Below the pieces are notes generated by a model, which was given only the letters and a program-made list of their open reading frames with translations, was not told the DNA's origin and did no database searches. A stretch of DNA of 64,000 bases, taken from assembly GCA_045661225.1 (NCBI GenBank), contig JAZRFF010000016.1, forward strand, positions 1 through 64,000, written 5' to 3'. Shown piece by piece: positions 51,163 to 59,453 of the stretch. Within the stretch, counting starts at the first letter, position 1; every line of letters begins with the position of its first letter. The DNA is from HGM04593 sp045661225. GTDB taxonomy: Bacteria > Bacteroidota > Bacteroidia > Bacteroidales > Bacteroidaceae. A program made the translations under genes and the position numbers.

Positions 51163-51714
51163 ATGAGCAAAGTATATGTTTTTCTTGCCGATGGCTTTGA
51201 GACTGTCGAGGCATTGGCACCTGTCGATGTTATGCGTCGTGCGGGGCTTGAGGTTGTTACGGTGTCAATAATGAAACGTAAGGAGGTTCTTTCGTCGCAC
51301 AATGTTACAGTTACTGCCGATGCTCTTTACGAGGATTTGTGTCTTTGTGACGCGGCTGCAATGGTGTTGCCGGGCGGCCTTGGCGGTACGGAGAACCTGA
51401 TGGCACACGAGCTTCTGTGCGCTAAACTAAAGGAGGCTTGCGCAAAAGGTGTGCTGGTAGCGGCTATTTGCGCTGCGCCTATGGTTCTGGGCCGGAACGG
51501 CTTGCTCGACGGTCGTAAGGCTACTTGTTACCCCGGTTGCGAGAGTGAGCTTGCAGGTGCTGAATATACTGCGGCAAGCGTTCAGTCAGATGGTAATATA
51601 ATTACGGGCTGTGGCCCTGCTGCGTCGTTTGACTTTGGCTTTGCATTGGTTGAGTATCTGTGTGGTGTTGATACTGTTGCGATATTGCGTTCACAGATGC
51701 AATTTGGAAAATAA
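51163..51714 (+). CDS. DJ-1/PfpI family protein (YajL/ThiJ-like)
   Basis: From the ATG at 51163 the product has 183 residues, the size of DJ-1 proteins. The conserved Glu lies in LADGFETVEALAP and the reactive Cys in the nucleophile elbow VAAICAAPMVLG. Family members act in oxidative stress, as chaperones, or as glyoxalases or deglycases; which one applies cannot be told. It sits between the TonB-like gene (2-base gap to the stop) and ispD (6-base gap). Confidence 0.9.
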   Translation: MSKVYVFLADGFETVEALAPVDVMRRAGLEVVTVSIMKRKEVLSSHNVTVTADALYEDLCLCDAAAMVLPGGLGGTENLMAHELLCAKLKEACAKGVLVAAICAAPMVLGRNGLLDGRKATCYPGCESELAGAEYTAASVQSDGNIITGCGPAASFDFGFALVEYLCGVDTVAILRSQMQFGK

Positions 51715-51720
51715 TATTCT

Positions 51721-52419
51721 ATGAAAAAATATCTTATTGTCGTAGCCGGAGGCAAAGGGTTGCGTATGGGTGGCGAGATGCCCAAGCAGTTTCAGTTGAT
51801 TGGGGACAAGCCTGTGCTGATGGTTACTCTTGAGAGACTGCACGCCATAGACCCGGCTATGCAGTTGATTCTTGTCCTGCCTGAGGCGCATTTTGAGTTG
51901 TGGGCGGAATTATGCAAGGGGTATGAATTTAATGTTCCTCTGTTGCTTGCAGCGGGAGGTTCGACACGTTTCCATTCGGTGCAGAATGGCCTTGCACAGG
52001 TCGATGATGCCGATGAGGCGCTTGTGGGCGTGCACGATGGTGTGCGTCCGTTTGTGTCGCCAAGGGTTGTCGAGGATTGCTTCCGCGAGGCGTGGATTCA
52101 CGGTGCTGCAATACCTATGATTGAGGTGCAGGATAGTTTGCGTCATATTGTGGGTGGAAACGGTGTGACCGAGGTTGTTCCGCGTGACCGCTACCGTCTT
52201 GTGCAAACTCCGCAGGTTTTTAAACTTTCGGTACTTCGTCGTGCCTATGAGCAGCGTTTCGTCGAGTCGTTTACCGACGATGCCTCGGTGGTCGAGTCGG
52301 CAGGAATGCAGGTTGTTGCCGTTGAGGGTAATCGCGAGAATATCAAACTTACAACCCCGTTCGATTTAATGGTTGCAAAGACCTTGATGGAATGCTGGAT
52401 ATCGCAAGAAGAGATATAA
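51721..52419 (+). CDS. ispD: 2-C-methyl-D-erythritol 4-phosphate cytidylyltransferase
   Basis: IspD (232 residues) makes CDP-methylerythritol, the third step of the non-mevalonate isoprenoid pathway. The nucleotide-binding start VVAGGKGLRMGGEMPKQF is diagnostic, as are VHDGVRPFVSPRVVED and the late KLTTPFDLMVAKTLM. Its 3' end overlaps recG by 28 bases, so translation of the two is probably linked. Confidence 0.95.
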   Translation: MKKYLIVVAGGKGLRMGGEMPKQFQLIGDKPVLMVTLERLHAIDPAMQLILVLPEAHFELWAELCKGYEFNVPLLLAAGGSTRFHSVQNGLAQVDDADEALVGVHDGVRPFVSPRVVEDCFREAWIHGAAIPMIEVQDSLRHIVGGNGVTEVVPRDRYRLVQTPQVFKLSVLRRAYEQRFVESFTDDASVVESAGMQVVAVEGNRENIKLTTPFDLMVAKTLMECWISQEEI

Positions 52420-54491
52420 AATTCCTTTCGGGCGTTGGTGAACAGCGTGCGACACTCCTTGGCCGGGAACTTGGTATACGCTCCCTGCAGGATTTGTTGT
52501 ACTATTTTCCTTATAAATATATTGACCGCAGTCGTGTCTTTAAGGTCAGTGAACTTGGCGGGCATCTGCAGTATGTGCAATTAGTTGGCGAGATTCGTTC
52601 TTTCGAGGAGATGGGTGAGGGAGCGAGCCGAAGGCTTGTGGCACACTTTACCGACGGTACCGCATTTGTAGATCTTGTATGGTTCAAGGGAATAAAATTT
52701 ATTAGGAATCGCCTCGAACTTTTAAAGCAGTATGTTGTCTTTGGCAAGCCTTCTGTGTTTAACGGCAGGGTGAATATTGCGCACCCTGATGTTGATGATG
52801 CTTCGATGTTGCAGTTGAACAATATGGGGTTGCAACCATACTACAATACAACCGAGAAGATGAAACGCAGCGGCCTTAACTCAAGCGCTATTGCAAAATT
52901 GATGCAAAATCTTTTCAAGCTTCTCGATACCGAACTCGAAGAGACACTGTGCGATGAGATTGTTCGTAAACACGGGCTGATGTCGCTCGACGATGCTCTG
53001 AGGATAATACATTTTCCAAGAAATTCAAAGGAACTGCAGCTTGCGCAATATCGTCTTAAATTCGAAGAACTTTTTTACATTCAACTGAATATACTGCGTT
53101 ACGCACGTGACAGACAGATGCGATACGTTGGTCACCGTTTCGCAAAGGTGGGCGACATTTTTAATCGTTTTTATCGGGAGAATTTGCCTTTTGAGCTTAC
53201 CGGTGCGCAGAAAAGGGTGGTTAAAGAGATTCGTGCCGATGTGAACAGTAACCGTCAGATGAACCGTCTGTTGCAGGGCGATGTTGGCAGCGGAAAAACT
53301 CTTGTTGCGCTTCTTTCAATGCTTCTTGCTAAGGATAACGGCTATCAGGCGTGTCTGCTTGCGCCCACAGAGATTCTTGCCGAGCAACACTATGCGACGC
53401 TCAAGCGTATGCTCGGTAATTTGCCTGTGAGGGTGGAACTGCTTACGGGTAGCACTAAGCAAAAAGACAGGGTTCCTCTTTTTGAGGCTCTTGCCGACGG
53501 GAGGGTGGATATTCTTGTGGGCACACACGCCGTGCTCGAGGATAATGTCCTTTTCTATAATTTAGGACTTGTGGTTATTGACGAGCAACACCGTTTCGGC
53601 GTTGTGCAGCGTGCAAAAATGTGGGCAAAGAACAATATACCGCCTCACATACTTGTAATGACTGCTACTCCCATTCCGCGTACGCTGGCAATGACTTTGT
53701 ATGGCGACCTTGAGGTCTCGGTTATTGACGAACTGCCGCCCGGACGTAAACCTATAACCACCACTCACATATTCCGCAACCGTGCCGATGATATGTACTC
53801 TTTCATTCGCACCCAATTGCGGGAGGGCAGACAGGTTTATGTTGTTTATCCGCTCATAAGCGAGAGCGAGAAGCTGGACCTTAAAAATCTTGAGGACGGT
53901 TATAATCAGTTGTGCAATATATTTTGCGATTATAAATTAAGCAAGTTGCACGGCCGTATGAAGCCTAAGGAAAAAGACGAGGAGATGCGTCGCTTTGCGT
54001 CGGGCGAGACACACATTCTTGTCTCGACGACGGTTATCGAGGTCGGTGTCGATGTGCCTAACGCTTCGGTGATGGTTATTGAGAATGCCGAGCGTTTCGG
54101 CCTGTCGCAGTTGCACCAGCTGCGTGGTCGTGTTGGGCGAGGGGCTTCCCAGTCCTATTGTATTCTTGTAACCGACTATAAACTATCGGAAGAGACGCGT
54201 AAACGTATGGAAATTATGACCACCAGCAACGATGGCTTCGAGATAGCCGAGGCTGACCTCAAACTGCGTGGTCCCGGAGATATGGAGGGCACGCAGCAGA
54301 GTGGAATAGCCTTCGACCTGAAGATTGCTAATCTTGCACGCGACGAGCAGTTATTGCAATATGTGCGTGAGGTTGCCCGTGGCGTTATTTCCGCCGACCC
54401 GGAGTGCGATAACCCCGCCTACAAGGTTGTGTGGGAGCGTTTGCGCGTGATAAAGAGTATGAAAAACTGGAATTGGGGTGCAATCTCTTAG
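52392..54491 (+). CDS. recG: ATP-dependent DNA helicase RecG
   Basis: RecG (699 residues) reverses stalled replication forks and processes branched DNA. The N-terminal wedge domain begins DIKFLSGVGEQRATLLGRELG. The motor has Walker A LQGDVGSGKTLVALLSML, DEQH-type box VVIDEQHRFGVVQRAKM, and the helicase end QLHQLRGRVGRGASQSYC. The TRG region near ADLKLRGPGDMEGTQQSG completes it. The ATG at 52392 lies inside ispD and starts exactly at the conserved N-terminus. A weak CTCG/CGAG hairpin with a T run at 54547-54564 may end the transcript. Confidence 0.96.
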   Translation: MLDIARRDIKFLSGVGEQRATLLGRELGIRSLQDLLYYFPYKYIDRSRVFKVSELGGHLQYVQLVGEIRSFEEMGEGASRRLVAHFTDGTAFVDLVWFKGIKFIRNRLELLKQYVVFGKPSVFNGRVNIAHPDVDDASMLQLNNMGLQPYYNTTEKMKRSGLNSSAIAKLMQNLFKLLDTELEETLCDEIVRKHGLMSLDDALRIIHFPRNSKELQLAQYRLKFEELFYIQLNILRYARDRQMRYVGHRFAKVGDIFNRFYRENLPFELTGAQKRVVKEIRADVNSNRQMNRLLQGDVGSGKTLVALLSMLLAKDNGYQACLLAPTEILAEQHYATLKRMLGNLPVRVELLTGSTKQKDRVPLFEALADGRVDILVGTHAVLEDNVLFYNLGLVVIDEQHRFGVVQRAKMWAKNNIPPHILVMTATPIPRTLAMTLYGDLEVSVIDELPPGRKPITTTHIFRNRADDMYSFIRTQLREGRQVYVVYPLISESEKLDLKNLEDGYNQLCNIFCDYKLSKLHGRMKPKEKDEEMRRFASGETHILVSTTVIEVGVDVPNASVMVIENAERFGLSQLHQLRGRVGRGASQSYCILVTDYKLSEETRKRMEIMTTSNDGFEIAEADLKLRGPGDMEGTQQSGIAFDLKIANLARDEQLLQYVREVARGVISADPECDNPAYKVVWERLRVIKSMKNWNWGAIS

Positions 54492-54669
54492 TCTTTATCT
54501 CTTTGTGCTCTTCGCTTGTCGAGCCCAATGGGGCGGCTGTAGTTTTCTCGCTTGCGAGTTTTTTGAAAAGTCAATTGTTTAATACTCGTTATTTTACAAA
54601 CTTTTTTGTATCTTCGTCCCGTTAATGTCTATTCAGCCGCACTCTTGCGGAACAGTTTAAATTTATAAA

Positions 54670-55143
54670 ATGGAAAGAACACTTATTCTTGTAAAGCCGA
54701 ATGCTATACAGCGTGGCCTTATTGGTGATATTATTACGCGTTTCGAGCGCAAGGGACTTAGATTCGTGGGTATCAAGATGCTTTTTATGACCGATGAGAT
54801 TGTTGGTGAACACTATGCTCATCTGAAGGAGCGTCCTTTCTATCCTTATCTCAAGGCTTCAATGCAGGCAGCGCCTATTATTGCTTGTTGTGTCGAGGGT
54901 GCCGAGGCTGTGGAGACCGTGCGTCTGCTTGTTGGTGCTACAAATTCCCGCAAGGCTCTTCCCGGTACTATTCGCGGCGACTTTTCAATGAGTGGCGAAC
55001 AGAATGTTGTGCACGCTTCGGATTCGGTTGAAAATGCTCTTGTAGAGATTGAGCGTTTCTTTGCTCCTGAAGAACTTTTCGATTATGAGTCGGCTGTAAC
55101 ACGCTTCGAGTATGGCGGCGAGGAGACACAAAAATATAAGTAA
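54670..55143 (+). CDS. ndk: Nucleoside diphosphate kinase
   Basis: Ndk (157 residues) balances nucleoside triphosphates by phosphate transfer through a histidine. The start ERTLILVKPNAIQRG and the active site NVVHASDSVENA (H115) are diagnostic. The protein is about 15 residues longer than E. coli Ndk; the extra residues are mostly at the C-terminus, as in other Bacteroidota. TATCTTCG at 54610-54617 may be a -7 variant. The 3' end overlaps the next gene by 32 bases. Confidence 0.96.
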   Translation: MERTLILVKPNAIQRGLIGDIITRFERKGLRFVGIKMLFMTDEIVGEHYAHLKERPFYPYLKASMQAAPIIACCVEGAEAVETVRLLVGATNSRKALPGTIRGDFSMSGEQNVVHASDSVENALVEIERFFAPEELFDYESAVTRFEYGGEETQKYK

Positions 55144-56011
55144 ACAGGTGGGTAAGGTTCGGAAATTATTTTTGCTCGTCGCTCTTGCAGTGCCATTTAT
55201 TGCTGCAAAGGCGCAGGATATGCTTGTCGAGGAGGTCGCAATTGCCAAGCAGATGAAGATGGTCGATTCGGTGGCATTGCACAATATGCTGCTCAATGAG
55301 TCGTATATTATTCCTGCGATGGACATATATCCTAAATGGGAGAATTCCGGGGTGCATTTTAGCGCGACTTTGCCCGATTCTTTCAGAATAGACCTTACAG
55401 GTTTTGCAATGCCAACCACCAATCGCAAGATTACCGATATTTTTGGCTATCGTCCACGTCGCCGCAGGGTGCACAATGGTCTTGATATAAAGGTGCAGAA
55501 AGGCGATACAATATATGCGGCGTTCGATGGAAAGGTGCGCATAACTGCCTATCAGCGTCGTGGTTACGGGCACTATGTGGTTGTGCGTCACAATAATGGT
55601 ATTGAAACGCTGTACGCCCACCTTTCAAAGAAACTTGTTACAGAGAATCAGAATGTGAAGGCCGGCCAGCCAATAGGTCTTGGTGGAAACACGGGACGTT
55701 CTACGGGTGCGCATCTGCACTTTGAGACTATTTTGTTGGGTAAATGTATAAATCCGGCACTGTTGTTCGACTTTGTAAATCAAGATGTCACCGGTGATAG
55801 CTATCTCTATCGTAAACCCGGTTCACGCTATGTCGAAAATGGAAAAGTAAAAGTTGCCGGTCCTGAACCAAAGTATCATAAAGTTAAAAAGGGTGAAACA
55901 ATTGGACGCATAGCACGTAAACACGGTGTGTCGCAAAACACTATATACAAACTTAACGGTCTTAATTCCCGTTCAATAATACGGCCGGGTATGAGGTTAA
56001 GGTATCAGTAA
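55112..56011 (+). CDS. Secreted M23 (LytM-type) peptidase with C-terminal LysM domain
   Basis: The 299-residue frame from ATG 55112 starts inside ndk; a GTG at 55148 would give a cleaner signal peptide (KVRKLFLLVALAVPFIAAKA). The M23 zinc site is complete: HNGLDIKV with its His and Asp, and AHLHFE with the second HxH pair. It would cut peptidoglycan cross-links or regulate amidases. The C-terminal 45 residues form a LysM repeat (YHKVKKGETIGRIARKHGVS to the end), which binds glycan. A perfect terminator follows. Confidence 0.9.
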   Translation: MAARRHKNISKQVGKVRKLFLLVALAVPFIAAKAQDMLVEEVAIAKQMKMVDSVALHNMLLNESYIIPAMDIYPKWENSGVHFSATLPDSFRIDLTGFAMPTTNRKITDIFGYRPRRRRVHNGLDIKVQKGDTIYAAFDGKVRITAYQRRGYGHYVVVRHNNGIETLYAHLSKKLVTENQNVKAGQPIGLGGNTGRSTGAHLHFETILLGKCINPALLFDFVNQDVTGDSYLYRKPGSRYVENGKVKVAGPEPKYHKVKKGETIGRIARKHGVSQNTIYKLNGLNSRSIIRPGMRLRYQ

Positions 56012-56017
56012 CAGACT

Positions 56018-56039
56018 AAAAGAGGCCCGGGCCTCTTTT
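56018..56039 (+). terminator. Terminator after the M23/LysM gene
   Basis: A perfect palindrome AAAAGAGGCCC / GGGCCTCTTTT (22 bases) starting 7 bases after the stop codon. Confidence 0.8.
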
Positions 56040-56177
56040 AAAGTTATAAGGCGCTTGTTCTCTATCAGTTGTAAGGAAAATACCTGTCAACGCGTTCAAA
56101 AAGGATAAATTGTTGTCAAAAACGTGAAAAATGGGTAAAAAAGCCGGTAAAATTCAGAAGGTAGAGGATATTTTGAC

Positions 56178-56185
56178 TATTTTTG
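56178..56185 (+). promoter_or_regulatory. Predicted -7 box of the PCMD-barrel-calycin unit
   Basis: TATTTTTG matches TAnnTTTG and lies 26 bases before the ATG at 56212. No TTTG is seen at the expected -33 distance. Confidence 0.45.
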
Positions 56186-56211
56186 CACAATAAACCCGGA
56201 TTTGAGAAATT

Positions 56212-57348
56212 ATGAAAAAGAATAGCATCGTAAAAATACTTTTTCTGGGGCTGCTGACAATCTTTACATCTTGTATTCAAGAGGAAGCACCCAATGCCGA
56301 GTGTGATATTATCGCTTTTAGTGAGGATTGGTTGGAAGCGAACAAAGAGTATATATCGGGCAAGCCTACCGTGCCGGCCGATTATCCAACAGCCCTTAGA
56401 ATAAATTTCAAGAATGGTACCGATATTGAGCTTCTGAAAAATATGGAGCCTCAGTTTGTTCTTACTCCCGGTGCTACAATTGAAAAACTGGGCGTTGAAC
56501 TAAATGGCGAGAGTGGAGTAATTATTACCTACCGCACAACCTCGGAGGACAGAATGTTTCACAGGGAATACAATGTGTATCTGACAATACGTACGGTTAT
56601 TGAGAAAGGTAAGCCTTTTAGCTTCGAGCTGTATGAACCCGAAGAAAAAGGACGTTACAACATTTGGTACGAGGAGGAAAATGACACTAAGCTGTATTGG
56701 TGGGCAAGTGGCAATGCCGGTATTGCGTTCATTACCCCCAAGGTCTATCCGACCTCGGTCGAGGAGAATGGTTATGTTGGCAAATGTGTTAAACTTGAGA
56801 CTTGCAAGACCAATCGTGTAGCGCAACTTGCGGGAATGCCTATCGCTGCCGGAAATATTTTCCTTGGCGAGTTTAACAGTGCTAATGCAATGAAGGCCCC
56901 GTTGCAGGCAACACGTTTCGGCTTGCAGATTGTGCCTGACAAACCTCTTTTCCTGCACGGATATTACAAGTATACCGCCGGCGAGGAGTTTACAAATGTC
57001 AAATTGGAAGTTATCCCCGACCGTAACGATGGCTGTGCCATATATTCAGTGCTTTACGAGGTTGACCCCGAGAATGTCGAGACGCTTGATGGTGCCAATA
57101 TCCTCTCGAGCGACCGTATAGTGATGGTTGCCGAACTTGAAAATCCCGGTGAACCCGAGGAGTGGACCGAATTTAAAATTCCATATAAGACAAAGAACGG
57201 CAAGGTCTTTGATATTGAGAAAATGCAGCGTGGCGAGTATGCTATTACAGTTGTTGCAAGTTCAAGCAAGGACGGTGCGCTGTTCGAAGGAGCTGTTGGC
57301 AGTACTCTTTACGTCGATGAGATAGAGATTATTTGGGAAGATAACTAA
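56212..57348 (+). CDS. PCMD domain-containing lipoprotein
   Basis: The 378-residue protein starts with a lipoprotein signal (KILFLGLLTIFTSC, Cys21), so it should be anchored in the outer or inner membrane. An immunoglobulin-like domain covers about residues 25-130. The C-terminal 230 residues match the PCMD (putative carbohydrate metabolism) domain, whose landmarks here are GNIFLGEF, LHGYYKYTAGEEF and the final TLYVDEIEIIWE. The domain is common in Bacteroidota surface lipoproteins and glycan loci, but its ligand is not established. It is first in a three-gene run with the barrel gene (24-base gap). Confidence 0.78.
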   Translation: MKKNSIVKILFLGLLTIFTSCIQEEAPNAECDIIAFSEDWLEANKEYISGKPTVPADYPTALRINFKNGTDIELLKNMEPQFVLTPGATIEKLGVELNGESGVIITYRTTSEDRMFHREYNVYLTIRTVIEKGKPFSFELYEPEEKGRYNIWYEEENDTKLYWWASGNAGIAFITPKVYPTSVEENGYVGKCVKLETCKTNRVAQLAGMPIAAGNIFLGEFNSANAMKAPLQATRFGLQIVPDKPLFLHGYYKYTAGEEFTNVKLEVIPDRNDGCAIYSVLYEVDPENVETLDGANILSSDRIVMVAELENPGEPEEWTEFKIPYKTKNGKVFDIEKMQRGEYAITVVASSSKDGALFEGAVGSTLYVDEIEIIWEDN

Positions 57349-57372
57349 GTAGATGAACAAAGAACCTGAACT

Positions 57373-58146
57373 ATGAAAAATATAATTGCAACACTACTTG
57401 TGGCAATGCTGTCATTGGGCGTTTCTGCTCAAGATAAGTATACTGTCGGCAGTACCGATAAGAATCTTCAGAATGCCGAAAAGGCCGGTTGGGAGGTGCG
57501 TCTGAGTGCGGCCTATAATCTTGGTGGAACGGCTCCATTGCCTTTGCCCTGCGAGATTCGTGCAATAGAGGGTTTTAACCCCGGGCTTAATCTTGCTCTT
57601 GCCGGCAATGTGCAGAAAAACTTTACCAGGCATTGGGCTTTGCGCTGGGGTGTTAAGCTTGAGACAAAAGGTATGACAACCGATGCCGACACGAAGTTGT
57701 ATCATATGGAACTGAAGAGCGACGACAGTTGCATAGAGGGTGCTTTTACCGGAAAGGTAAAAACTAAAGTTAAGAACACTTACGTTACGCTGCCGGTTGT
57801 TGGTGTGTATAATATCAATGCTCGTTGGAGTGTGAATGCCGGTGCTTATGCTGCGTGTCTCATTGATGGTGAATTCTCGGGCAGTGCATACGACGGTTAT
57901 ATTCGTGAGGGTGGCCCTACCGGAACAAAAACCGATGTCACAAATGCCGGTTACGACTTCAGTGAGGAACTGACAAATTTCAATTGGGGACTTCAGGCGG
58001 GTTTTGAATACCGTGCTTATAGGCATTTGGCTGTGTTCGCCGACCTGCTGTGGAGTATGAACGGAATATTCCCTTCGAGCTTCGGCGGTGTTACCTTTGC
58101 GCTATACCCGATATATGCCTCGTTGGGCTTTACATACATATTCTAA
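57373..58146 (+). CDS. Outer-membrane beta-barrel protein (PorT/OmpW-like porin family)
   Basis: The 257-residue protein has a signal peptide (KNIIATLLVAMLSLGVSA, then QDK). Alternating aromatic and polar strands follow (for example WEVRLSAAYNLGG, HWALRWGVKLETKG and FNWGLQAGFEYRAYRHLAVFADLLW), ending in the aromatic strand YASLGFTYIF. A terminal Phe is the usual signal for barrel insertion. It resembles the outer-membrane barrels of the PorT/DUF3575 kind in Bacteroidota; a small 8- to 10-strand barrel is inferred. It lies between the PCMD lipoprotein and the secreted calycin protein and may work with one or both. Confidence 0.75.
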   Translation: MKNIIATLLVAMLSLGVSAQDKYTVGSTDKNLQNAEKAGWEVRLSAAYNLGGTAPLPLPCEIRAIEGFNPGLNLALAGNVQKNFTRHWALRWGVKLETKGMTTDADTKLYHMELKSDDSCIEGAFTGKVKTKVKNTYVTLPVVGVYNINARWSVNAGAYAACLIDGEFSGSAYDGYIREGGPTGTKTDVTNAGYDFSEELTNFNWGLQAGFEYRAYRHLAVFADLLWSMNGIFPSSFGGVTFALYPIYASLGFTYIF

Positions 58147-58178
58147 AATATTTTTACACAAACATAAACAGAATGCTT

Positions 58179-59156
58179 ATGAAAAGATTTTTACTTTCAA
58201 TGGCGGTGGCTGTAGCCGCAGTGTTTGCAACAGCACAGACAAAAGTTTACAGCGATTTGCTCAACGTGAGCATCAACGGCGGTCTCATTCAGGAAGAGAG
58301 AACTGATATTGATGTTACAGCAAATGACAATGGTACTTATACCCTTACTCTGAGAAACTTTATTCTTCAGGACGAGGATCCTATGCCTGTTGGTAACATT
58401 GTTCTTGACATTGTTGCTGCAGACTTGGAAAATGGCGTTAAGGAGCTCTCTTTCAATGGCGAGATTGAGATTGCCAATGGCGATGACGACAATTACGTGT
58501 GGGCCGGTCCGGAACTTGGCGCGATTCCTGTAACGCTTAGCGGCAAGATGACTGCCGATAAACTTTACTGCGATATTGCTATTGATCTCACATTTATGCA
58601 GGTTGGCGTAGTGTTCGGTAAGGATATCAAGAAGAATACTACATACAACGATGCGCTCAAGGTTAATATCAATGGTCAGCTTGTTCAGAACGAGCAGACA
58701 ACAATTAATGTTGTCGAGTTTGTCGATGGTACATATTCACTTGCTCTGAGAAACTTTATTCTTCAGGACGAGGAGCCTATGCCTGTAGGTAACATTATTC
58801 TCGATAATATTGCTGCAACAGAGACTGACGGTGTTTATTCTTTCTCTACCGAGCGTAATATTCAGATTGCTGCCGGTGACGATAAGAATGCCTTTTGGAT
58901 GGGTCCTGAGCTTGGGGCTGTACCCGTTGTTCTTGTCGGCAAAATGACAGCTGAGAAGCTCTACTGCGACATTACAATCGACCTCGGATTTATGCAGGTT
59001 GGCGTAGTGTTCGGTAACGAGGATATTACCGGCATTGAGGCTGTTGAGGCCGGTCAGGGTGTAAAGGTTATACACGACCTTACAGGCCGTAGAATTGAGG
59101 CTATCAACGCTCCCGGCATCTACATTGTAGGTGGCAAGAAGGTTGTTGTAAAGTAA
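58179..59156 (+). CDS. Secreted protein with two tandem calycin-like domains and T9SS-type C-terminal tail
   Basis: From ATG 58179 (ATG 58173 also possible) the product has 325 residues. A signal peptide (KRFLLSMAVAVAAVFATA) is followed by two copies of a beta-barrel domain of about 132 residues. Both copies hold LRNFILQDEDPMPVGNI-like and FMQVGVVFG segments. The domain resembles the Bacteroidota calycin-like family. The last 40 residues (IHDLTGRRIEAINAPGIYIV, then a GGKKVVVK end) look like a type A sorting domain for the type IX secretion system. The protein should therefore be secreted to the surface, perhaps as a lipocalin-like ligand binder. The T9SS genes begin 298 bases downstream. Confidence 0.8.
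   Translation: MKRFLLSMAVAVAAVFATAQTKVYSDLLNVSINGGLIQEERTDIDVTANDNGTYTLTLRNFILQDEDPMPVGNIVLDIVAADLENGVKELSFNGEIEIANGDDDNYVWAGPELGAIPVTLSGKMTADKLYCDIAIDLTFMQVGVVFGKDIKKNTTYNDALKVNINGQLVQNEQTTINVVEFVDGTYSLALRNFILQDEEPMPVGNIILDNIAATETDGVYSFSTERNIQIAAGDDKNAFWMGPELGAVPVVLVGKMTAEKLYCDITIDLGFMQVGVVFGNEDITGIEAVEAGQGVKVIHDLTGRRIEAINAPGIYIVGGKKVVVK
58351..59020 (+). repeat. 396-bp in-gene duplication in the calycin-like gene
   Basis: Matching stretches lie exactly 396 bases apart: TGAGAAACTTTATTCTTCAG at 58351 and 58747, and TTTATGCAGGTTGGCGTAGT at 58593 and 58989. 396 is 132 codons, so the two domains arose by an in-frame tandem duplication. Long identical blocks alternate with clearly diverged ones. 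Confidence 0.9.
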
Positions 59157-59174
59157 TTTGCGGTAATATGATTC

Positions 59175-59210
59175 AAGGCGCAGGACATTCAGTCCCGCGC
59201 CTTTTTTTTG
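59175..59210 (+). terminator. Terminator after the calycin-like gene
   Basis: AAGGCGC (59175-59181) pairs with GCGCCTT (59197-59203), with an inner GGAC/GTCC pair, followed by a run of T residues. It separates the three-gene unit from the T9SS genes. Confidence 0.85.
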
Positions 59211-59453
59211 TACCCTTTGCCATTGGTGCCTTATGTGCCGACAAATTTTGCGGACCGAAATTCTGCACGTTCTTTCACGTTGTTAAAAAACTATCTTTAA
59301 GTTTATGGAACTTGAGCGCATTTTTTTGGATTTTTTTAGCGACATTTGCATAAAATACCCGATTTGTGCTTTATTTTATGCTCTCTGGGGCGTGATTGAA
59401 TAATATAAAGCTCTTTTTTACGTTGAAAAAGAGGTTATTTCGCAAAAAAAAGA
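59211..59453. other. Intergenic region before porP
   Basis: Between the terminator and the porP ATG there are about 240 AT-rich bases with no credible gene. The porP promoter must lie here, but I find no full TAnnTTTG box with a partner TTTG; a TTTG at 59346-59349 and another near 59362 are the only fragments. Confidence 0.45.

Noticed and set aside
54431..54625. Short plus-strand frame over the end of recG and the gap before ndk
   Set aside because: It begins out of frame inside recG, has no recognisable domain and spans a probable weak terminator.
56018..56039. Palindrome considered as an operator for the PCMD gene
   Set aside because: Its place 7 bases after a stop codon and the A/T tails fit a terminator better, and the predicted promoter lies 140 bases further on.
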